Of a stretch of 64,000 bases of DNA, positions 56,317 to 64,000 are shown in pieces (position 1 is the first letter of the stretch; each line of letters opens with the position of its first letter). This DNA comes from Aquarana catesbeiana. Its lineage: Eukaryota; Chordata; Amphibia; Anura; Ranidae. Position numbers and translations under genes: made by a program. Below the pieces are notes generated by a model. It was not told the DNA's origin. It saw nothing but the letters and a program-made list of their open reading frames with translations, and made no database searches. The stretch spans positions 135,831,577 through 135,895,576 of the forward strand of contig NC_133324.1 of assembly GCF_042186555.1 (NCBI RefSeq), in the 5' to 3' direction.

Positions 56317-58197
56317 CAGTGTTGCCAACCCTACGAAGCAAAATTTACTGGCAGGACACCAAAATTTACAAAAAGCACCATTTTTTTACTGGCAAATAAT
56401 CATGAAATTTACTGGCAGCCGCATTTTTTTACTGCCGTTGCAAAAAAGTACCTAAAATTGCAGTTTTCAGTGCTAAACAGTGCAAATATCAATATTTCAA
56501 CTATGAACACATATCTAGTGCTATTAGCAGTGTGTTTAAGTTAGGGTACTAGAACCCAGTCAGCACAGAGTTCCCCCTTACATCAGAGTCTGCAGGATTC
56601 CCCCTTACAGTGAAACAAAACTCTTATGTAAAGGGGAACGCTGCAAATCATGATCTAAGGTGGAACTCTGATGTAGAGGGGGGGCTCTGGTGACCAGAGA
56701 CCACCTTATATCAGAGTCCACTGTGTTCCCTTTACATCAGAGTTCCCAATTACATCAGGGTCCGCATATTGAGTTCCCCCTTGCACTGTAAGGGGGAATC
56801 CTGCTGACTGATGTAAAGGGGAATGCCAGGAACGCTGATGTGGGGGCACTCTGGTGACCAGAGACCACCTTCCGTAGAGTGAATAGAGTGAAGGTAAGGG
56901 GAGTTACTAATATAGGTGGAAACCTTTATATCAGTGCCCCCTTACATTATTGTATTCACTCCCCCCTTACATCAGTGATCCCCCCTCAGACTGGCCTGGC
57001 GGAGCTGTCACTGACCTCCTCTCAGTTGCACCGTGCAGGAATCAGTCAAAAGGCTCCAGCTTGGTGGCTCTGGGTGGGTTTTATCCTACAGGAGACGGTC
57101 AGATGCTGCGGATATACTACAGGAGACAGTCAGAGGCTGCGGATATACTACAGGAGACGGTCAGAGGCTGCGGATATAATACAGGAGACGGTCAGAGGCT
57201 GCGGATATAATACAGGAGACGGTCAGAGACTGCGGATATAATACAGGAGACGGTCAGAGACTGCGGATATAATACAGGAGACGGTCAGAGACTGCGGATA
57301 TAATACAGGAGATGGTCAGATGCTGCGGATATAATACAGGAGATGGTCAGATGCTGCGGATATAATACAGGAGACCAAATGCGCTCACTACTACTTATTC
57401 AGATAAAAAATATAGGAATAAACACCTCAAGACCATCAAGCACAATACATAATCAATTGTATTATGAGCAAACAGTACACACACTATACAGACACAATAT
57501 ACAGCAGCACTTTTCATCAGAAAATCAGCTAAATCATATTGCTGCTGCTGCTGCCTCCCCTCCTGGCATGCTGGGATTTGTAGTGCCGGAGACACATGAG
57601 GTGGTAACTCTGGAGATGACTGAAGAGGCTGTGCCTGGGCTGGACTGGTGAGCAGTGCAGGTAATACTTAGAGATTGGGGGAGATCTCAGAAAAAAATCC
57701 TCCCTAATCAGTTTTAGAAACAAAGCTCTAAAATATCTGACAAAAAAAACGATCTACTGTACACAGCCCATTCTCTGCCCCCCTCCTCCTGCCCACTAAG
57801 ACCACAAGGCAATGAGAGACATTGATTTAGCTAATCAGTAGCTTACCCTCCTCTGCTAAGCTGAAGACACTACAGTCCGTCCTGTTCCACTGCAGGCTGA
57901 CTCCACCCCTCCCCCTTCCAGCATCTCCTGTGCAGAATCGAATAAGGCGCGCTGTGGAAGGAAGGGGGAGGGTACAGGACACACAAGTAAGCAGGTGCAG
58001 CAGTGAGCAGTGTCAGAGAGATCATCGGGAATGATCGGAGACTCTCGGCATGCTTCGGAACTGCACATGCGCAGTTCCGAGCCGGGGCCGTCATATTTTA
58101 CGGGCATGTTTTTTTTTTTCACGGATTTTCACGGACATGAAAAAATAGCCTAGTTTTTACGGGCTGCCCGTAAAAACACGGGCGGTTGGCAACACTG
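56317..58197. mobile_element. non-autonomous hAT, perfect 8-bp TSD
   Basis: Ends CAGTGTTGCCAACC and GGTTGGCAACACTG. Duplications GATGAGAC at 56309-56316 and 58198-58205 lie in the Tc1 transposase, whose known reading frame proves the boundary. The 1881-bp interior includes paired TTTACTGGCA blocks and a 31-bp tandem repeat. No transposase found. Confidence 0.97.
57085..57375. repeat. 31-bp tandem repeat, about 9 units
   Basis: ACAGGAGACGGTCAGAGGCT with GCGGATATAAT repeats with 31-bp spacing (57121, 57152, 57183 and on). It lies inside the hAT element 56317-58197. Confidence 0.95.
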
Positions 58198-58938
58198 GAT
58201 GAGACCAACATTGAACTTTTTGGCCTAAAACAAAATGCTATGTGTGGCGGAAAACAAACACTGTTCATAACCCTGAACAAACCATCCCCACTGTGAAACA
58301 TGGTGGTGACAGCATCATGTTGTGGGGATCCCTTTCTTCAGCAGGAACAGGGAAGCTGGTCAGAGTTGAGGGGAAGATGGATGGAGCCAAATACAGGGCA
58401 ATCTTAGAAGAAAACCTGTTAGAGACTGTAAAAGACTTGAGACTGGGGTGGAGGTTCACCTTTCAGCAGGACAAAGACCCTAAACATACAGCCAGAGCTA
58501 CTATGGAATGGTTTAGATCAAAGCATATTGATGTGTTAGAATGGCCCAGACAAAGTCCAGACCTAAATCTAATTGAGAATCCATGGCAAGACTTGAAAAT
58601 TGCTGTTCACAGACGCTCCCCATCCAATCTGACAGAGCTTGAACTATTTTGCATAGAAGAATGGGCAAAAATGTCACTCTAGATGTGCAAATGTAGAAAC
58701 ATACCCAAAAAGACTTGCAGCTGTAATTGCAGTGAAAGGTGGTTCTACAAAGTATTGACTCAGGGGGCTGAATACAAATGCACGCCACACTTTTCAGATA
58801 TTTATTTGTAAAAAATTCTGAAAAACATTTATCATTTTCCTTCCACAATTATGTCCCACTTCGTGTTGGTGTATCACATAAAATCCCAATCAAATACATT
58901 ACATTACAGGGGTGTGAATACTTTTTCAAGGCACTGTA

Positions 58939-60510
58939 TAGCAGGTTTTAAGAAGCACACCTTACTGCTTTCCTACTATTGGATTACACAAAACTCAGTT
59001 TATGGTAAACTGAGTAAACATTTTGACTTTAGCACCATTGCTGTGTTTACTGGATAGCATTAGTGGCTAGATAGCATTGGTAGCTTACAGATTCCTTTAG
59101 TGCCTGTGTCAATGGGCAATTATTTGAATTAGATGGGTTTTGCATTTCCATACATGTCTATGAAAATGCAAACCCCTTTTGAAGCTGGTTACATGCACTA
59201 ATAATTCTTAGTGATCTATTAAGCAGCCCAAGATCTCAAGCTGACAACATTGGCAACAGCCCTTATCTGTTACCTTATCTAGTAGTTGTGATTCAGAATA
59301 TTTTTTTTTTTCTTTTTAATATGAGACCTAAAATCTTATATGTTTCTAAAAATCCCCAAAGCATCAGCAGTACGATTCAGAGCAGAAGGTTATGTACGAT
59401 GAGTCAAATAGATCTTTGTTACATTGCACAGTACTACTATCCTAATTTGTTTAGGTAGTGGGAGGTGGAAGAGGAGGAAATCAGTAGTGGAACGTATATG
59501 CCATAGTAGGGGCTTGAATTTTGGGTTGATACCCTTTAAACATGTAACTGTCCTTATTGCATTAGTTGTGTATGCTCTGTTTCTGGTATGTATCAAACTA
59601 TTAATGATTCTATTTTGTGCATATCTCCCAAGTGTCCCTCATTTGGAGGAACAGTCTCTCTTTTGAAACCAAGCCCCTCTGTCCTTCAGTACTCTTTAGT
59701 TGTCCTTCTTTTTTTCATTTGTTATTATGAAACACTGGGAAAAAACAAAAGTAGTGGTGGAATTGGTTTAACCAATCATTTTTTGCATATTAATTCTTCC
59801 TGGTCCATTAAATTTGGGGCATGGCAGGGGTGTGGCCTGTGTCTACATAGTTTATATTACATTGTGTCTCTCTTTCCCAATTTAGAAATTTGGGAGGCAT
59901 GTTTGTGTATGGTGGTAACACAAAGCCGTAATTTTGTATGAGCTAGCATCAATCATTTTAAATAGTAACCCTGACATGTCTATATAATCTACTTAGTTGA
60001 TTTTTTTAGTAAATAGCTATATAAAAGAATCATGCAATTAGCAGAACTCCAGCCAAAAATGCCAGGAGAAAAGATAGTTTATTAAAAGACAAAATACACA
60101 TTTCTGCAAAATTTTCTTTTCTAGAGATTTCCCAAGCAGTACATTTTTTTTCTGTCACTAGATATGCTTTAGCTTGTTGGTCAGCATAATTCAAGTTACT
60201 TTCTCTGAACCCAGGTCGTTCTGAACAGGTTGACTGATTTGAAAGTGAAAAGAGATGCAGCACTGTATTAAGCTCATCTCTCTATCACTCTGTTCTCTTG
60301 TCAACATATTTCTTGTCAGCACATTAACCGATTGGCTCCTTGAACTAATTTTTCTTTTGAATCTACAGCCCTGCTGTACAGGGACTGCAATACCTGGCCA
60401 AATTCAGGTACTTTTCCTGCTAGCATTTAAACAATATATTATTGATGTATTAATGACTACAGAGCTGCATTATTCTATCTTTGATAGTTGCCTATAGTTC
60501 AGCTTTAATG
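58939..60510. other. no gene seen
   Basis: AT-rich, apparently unique sequence. Open frames are short and without recognisable domains. Confidence 0.5.
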
Positions 60511-60518
60511 GTGTAATA

Positions 60519-61747
60519 CAGGGGTCCTCAAACTACGGCCCGTGGGCCGAATCTGGCCCACCAGCGTTTTTTACCCGGCCCATGGACTTTAACATTGCAG
60601 CACTCCCCCTGCCATCTGCTACTTTTATCACACATGACGGGAAACATGATAGGTCTGGACAAAGGACCTTTTGAGTTAAGAAGCGGGTTATTGGTTACTA
60701 GGCATTGGGGCGGTCCCAGGAATCAATCACCTGCCTTTCACTTGCAAAGTCCCGCCCTTTGTCCGGACCTACCATGCTTCATGTCTTGTGTGATACAGGT
60801 AACAGAGGGGAGGGGGAGTGCTGTGATATTATAGAAGGCGGCATGTAATATCGAAGAGGGGAGTCTGTTATGGGGGCTTTGTGATGGGGGGCATCTGTGA
60901 TATGAGGCAGTCTGATATGGGGGGGGGGGATCTGTGATGGCAGAGTCTGTTATGGGGGATCTGTGATGGGGGAATCTGTTATGGGGGATCTGTGATATGG
61001 GGGGGGGGGGCTGTGATATGGGGGGGATCTGTGATGGGGGAGTCTGTTATGGGGGGATCAGTGATGGGGGAGTCTGTTATGGGGGAGTCTGTTATGGGGG
61101 GTGGATCTGTGATATGGGGGGGACTGTGATATGGGGGATCTGTGATGGGGGAGTCTGTTATGGGGGGTGGATCTGTGATAGGGGGGATCTGTGATGGGAG
61201 TCTGTTATGGGGGGGGACTGTGATATGGGGGGATCTGTGATATGGGGGGGGGACTGTGATATGGGGGGATCTGTGATGGGGGAGTCTGTTATGGGGGGAT
61301 CTGTGATGGCGGAGTCTGTTATGGGGGAAGTCTGTGATGGGGGGATCTGTGATATGGGGGAGTCTGTGATATGAGGGAGTCTGTTATGGGGGGGAGTCTG
61401 TGATGTGGGGAGTCTGTGATGTGGGGATTTGTGATGGAGAGGAGTTTCTGTTGGGGGGATCTGTCATGGGGGGCTTTGTTATGGGGTGAGTCTGTGATGG
61501 GGAGGGGGGGTCTGTGATTGGGAGGGGTTCTGTAATAAGGGGAGTCTGTGAAATACTGATAAGTTCATATTGATTAAAATTGTTCTTTATTTTAAATATT
61601 GTACTGTTTTTTCCTGTTTTTTTTTTGCACTACAAATAAGATGTGTGCATAGGAATTAGTTCATATTTTTTTAAACTATAGTGCGGCCCCCCGACAGTCT
61701 GAGGGACCGTGAACTGGCCCCCTGTTTAAAAAGTTTGAGGACCCCTG
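60519..61747. mobile_element. non-autonomous hAT, perfect 8-bp TSD
   Basis: Ends CAGGGGTCCTCAAACTACGG and AAGTTTGAGGACCCCTG are the hAT/Charlie type. Duplications GTGTAATA lie at 60511-60518 and 61748-61755. The interior is largely a G-rich minisatellite; no transposase. Confidence 0.96.
60845..61545. repeat. G-rich minisatellite
   Basis: Irregular units of about 17 bp, GGGGGATCTGTGATATG and GGGGGAGTCTGTTATG, strongly strand-asymmetric (many G-runs on the plus strand). Runs of four or more G closely spaced could form G-quadruplexes. The Gly/Cys/Asp open frame here is an artefact. Confidence 0.95.
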
Positions 61748-62989
61748 GTGTAATATATGTATTTAATATTTTGGAGTGAACATTAGTTTCTCTTCTCTGT
61801 TGTGTTTGTGAATAAGCGGTTTACAACTTTGAAACTGGTGTTGGGGTTCTGAGAAAGCCATTTATAAATATTTAGTTGTTTACCCTACTACCTTCCTGGT
61901 ATTTGATGCCAGCTTTCTGTTGTCACTTGTGCTTATTGCTAGTGATTAGGGATGAGCCAAACACCCCCCCGGTTGGGTTCGCATCAGAACCTGCGAACGG
62001 ACCGAAAATTTGCATGAACATTAGAACCCCATTGACGTCTATGGGACTCGAACGTTTGAAATCAAAAGTGCTCATTTTAAAGGCTAATTTGCATGGTATT
62101 GTCCTAAAAAGGGTTTGGGGACCCGGGTCCTGCCCCAGGGGACATGTATCAATGCAAAAAAAACTTTTAAAAACTGACGTTTTTTCAGGAGCAGTGATTT
62201 TAATGATGCTTAAAGTAAAAAAAAAAAAGTGAAATATTCCTTTAAATATGGTACCTGGGGGTGTCTATAGTATGCCTGTAAAGTGGTGCGTGTTTCCCGT
62301 GCTTAGAACAGTCCCTGCACAAAATGTAATTTTTAAAGGAAAAAAGTCATTTAAAACTGCTTGCGGCTTTAATGTAATGTCGGGTCCTGGCAATATGGAT
62401 GAAAATCAGTGAGACAAACGGCATGGGTACCCCCAAGTCTATTACCAGGCCCTTTGGGTCTTGTATGGATATTAAGGGGCACCCCACACCCAAATTAAAA
62501 AAGGAAACAGCAGTATACAGGCTCTGTACTCTGAACAGCAGTATACAGGCGGTGCAAACAAGATAGGGACTGTAGGTTTGTTGTTAAGTAGAATCTGTTT
62601 GTAATTTTGAACTGGTACATTTTTAACGTGTTTAGCTCCAGCCAAAAAATCTATTTTAAGCTTTTTGGAAAACATAGGGAAGGGTTATCAACCCTGTCAC
62701 ATTTGTTTTGCTGTCTGTGCTCCTCTTCAGAAGATTTCACTTCACTTTTTGTCCCAATGACAAATGTTTTTTGAAAATTTGGGGTTTTTTTGTGAAACAA
62801 GGATTGGTGATAAAGCATCAGTGGAAAGGAAAAAATGTTTTCCCATATTAACTCTTACAGGAGAGAATTTCCCTTCCTAGGGGTAGATTTCATCTCACTT
62901 CCTGTTGTCTCCTTCCGTTTGCAAGTAGGAGTCGTTTGTAAGTTGGATGCTTGAAAGTAGGGCCCTGCCCTATATACTCAGCAGAAATT

Positions 62990-63545
62990 TGGGCCTTGGG
63001 TGTTGTTGTGGCCACAACACTGTAAGCCCTCACAGGGCCCTGCTGTGAAATATTAGATCAAGAATTGTAATTACATGCTCCTGTTGAACAGGGGCAGAAA
63101 AATTGGGCCTTTGGTGGTGGTGCTGGTGCCACAACACTGTAAGTCCTTACTCGCTCTTGGTGGGTGCAGAAACGGGCCCTGCTGTGAAATATTAGATCAA
63201 GAATTGTAATTACATGCCCCTGTTGAACAGGGGCTGAAAAATTGGGCCTTAGGCACTGGTGCTGGTGCCACAACAGTGCAACCCCTCACAGATACTCTAG
63301 TTGGAACGCAGAAACAAGCCCTGCTGCAAAGTATTGCATCAAAAATTGTAACTACACGCCCCTGTTAAACAGGGGCTGAAAAATTAGGCCTTAGGCACTA
63401 GTGCTGGTGCCACAACACTGCAACCCCTCACAGATACTCTAGTTGGAACGCAGGAACAAGCCCTGCTGCAAAGTATTGCATCAAAAATTGTAATTACACG
63501 CCCCTGTTAAACAGGGGCTGAAAAATTGGGCCTTAGGGACTGGTG
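62990..63545. repeat. subterminal tandem repeats of hAT copy 2
   Basis: About four units with AACAGGGGCTGAAAAATTGG and AACCCCTCACAGATACTCTA, the inverse of those at 33530-34110, better preserved here. Confidence 0.88.
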
Positions 63546-63669
63546 GCGGCGCTCAGAACCAAAAATGTTCTTACAAGCTATCAGCATGGTCATTGAGGAG
63601 GAAGAGGATAATTACTCAGGATAGTCACTTAGCATCAGCATAGGCAGTCTTTGAAGGGATCTGAGATTT

Positions 63670-64000
63670 CAAAAAAAATTATTCGGTTACATCAGCATCA
63701 GGTGCTTGGTAGCTGGTGGTGATCCAAGACTGATTCATTTTTATGAAGGTCAGTCGATCGACCGAGTTGGTGGACAGATGCACCCTGTGATCGGTTACAA
63801 AGCCTCCAGCAGCACTTTGACTGAACGAAGCCTCAGCAACACGTTGTCCAGAAACAGGAGTTTGTAACCTCCCAGTCTCTGGGAACGCGTTGCACAGACC
63901 TTTCTGCAAGGCCTCCCGAAAATGTTTCATCCTCAGCTCCCTCTGCGACGGCAAGATAAGGTCCGCAACCTTACCCTTGTAACGTGGATCAAGGAGGGTT
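63670..64000 (-). pseudogene. hAT transposase C-terminal part with internal deletion
   Basis: The minus-strand frame is open from the window edge region through QRELRMKHFREALQKGL and PVSGQRVAEASFSQ. It then jumps to SAAGGFVTDHRVHLSTNS and ends SYQAPDADVTE. Compared with 32940-33260 of the first copy about 275 bp are missing. The missing part includes the NPLGYW and CPASSVLSE part of the dimerisation domain. The deletion keeps the frame, and this copy lacks the TGA that copy 1 has at SVD*LTFIKM. Without that segment the transposase should not dimerise normally. Confidence 0.85.

Larger units (their letters stand above)
55853..58682 (+). pseudogene. Tc1 transposase interrupted by hAT insertion
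   Basis: The ATG at 55853 opens MKTKEHTRQVRDIVAEKF. Helix-turn-helix region: YKKMSQALNISRSTVQSII, then a TGA at 55979-55981, then KWKEYGI and the GRPPKLT hook. RRKPLLKESHKKSCL is followed by a TAG at about 56249. The first catalytic motif (LWSDET) is cut by the hAT: gatgagac lies on both sides, and NIELFG follows at 58206. On the far side IMLWGSLS, FTFQQDKDPKHTA (second Asp) and SPDLNLIENPW (Glu) are intact. All three acidic residues remain although the gene is broken, so decay began recently. The final stop is at 58680-58682. Confidence 0.93.
55483..58936 (+). mobile_element. Tc1/mariner element split by a hAT element
   Basis: Flanked by TA (55481-55482, 58937-58938). Terminal repeats begin CAGTGCCTTCAAAAAGTATT and end with the complement. 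Without the 1881-bp hAT and its 8-bp duplication it is 1565 bp, the normal Tc1 length. Confidence 0.95.
61947..64000 (-). mobile_element. second copy of large hAT, cut by window edge
   Basis: Begins TAGGGATGAGCC at 61947 and runs as the complement of 32788-35144, in order: terminal segment, hairpin module (about 62420-62490), CCTTTGGGTC blocks, subterminal repeats, then the transposase C-terminus. The 5' half lies beyond the window. The candidate 8-bp flank is CTAGTGAT (61939-61946); its partner is outside. Confidence 0.88.

Noticed and set aside
60997..61194. Gly/Cys/Asp-rich 65-residue frame
   Set aside because: Artefact of the G-rich minisatellite.

Overview
The window looks like non-coding DNA from a large, transposon-rich vertebrate genome. 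I infer an amphibian, most likely a frog and possibly a ranid. The basis is the mix of families: CR1 and L1 LINEs, several Tc1/mariner families, many hAT elements with 8-bp target duplications, PIF/Harbinger-type MITEs with TAA duplications, piggyBac-like elements at TTAA, and LTR elements without pol. The species assignment rests on repeat style, not on a gene. I found no secure host gene, no rRNA or tRNA gene and no CRISPR array. One possible 3'-terminal exon lies at 18523-18686.

Layout. 0-2.1 kb: 5'-truncated L1, minus strand. 2.78-5.36 kb: a hAT-type element with a perfect 8-bp TSD, carrying a Tc1 fragment, a minisatellite and a foldback. 6.9-13.1 kb: an LTR element on the minus strand with two unrecognised ORFs; its left LTR is interrupted by a 2.2-kb PIF/Harbinger-type foldback whose arms are near-perfect inverted copies. 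13.3-20.6 kb: Tc1 remnant, MITEs, piggyBac-like elements and a 212-bp hAT MITE. 20.7-22.3 kb: a complete Tc1 element with a decayed transposase. 23-27.6 kb: MITEs and unassigned DNA. 27.8-35.1 kb: a large hAT element with a BED-type transposase pseudogene, subterminal tandem repeats and a nested hAT. 36-39.1 kb: CR1 LINE. 39.2-42.6 kb: a second LTR element with a perfect 5-bp TSD and a repeat-rich ORF. 43.5 kb: a hammerhead-ribozyme-like motif. 44.9-47.9 kb: hAT-like element with two inverted repeats and nested piggyBac-like insertions. 50-55 kb: a TTAA MITE in older repeat DNA, and a 2.85-kb piggyBac-like element inside a hAT tail. 55.5-58.9 kb: a Tc1 element split by a hAT element at its first catalytic motif. 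60.5-61.7 kb: another hAT with minisatellite. 61.9 kb to the end: a second, inverted copy of the large hAT, cut by the window edge.

The pieces work as layers of insertions. Empty-site comparison inside the window gives several insertion boundaries to the base. Recurring themes are minisatellites inside DNA transposons, large foldbacks with TATA and GC boxes, and a hairpin module shared by different superfamilies. Every protein-coding remnant of a transposase or reverse transcriptase seen here is broken.
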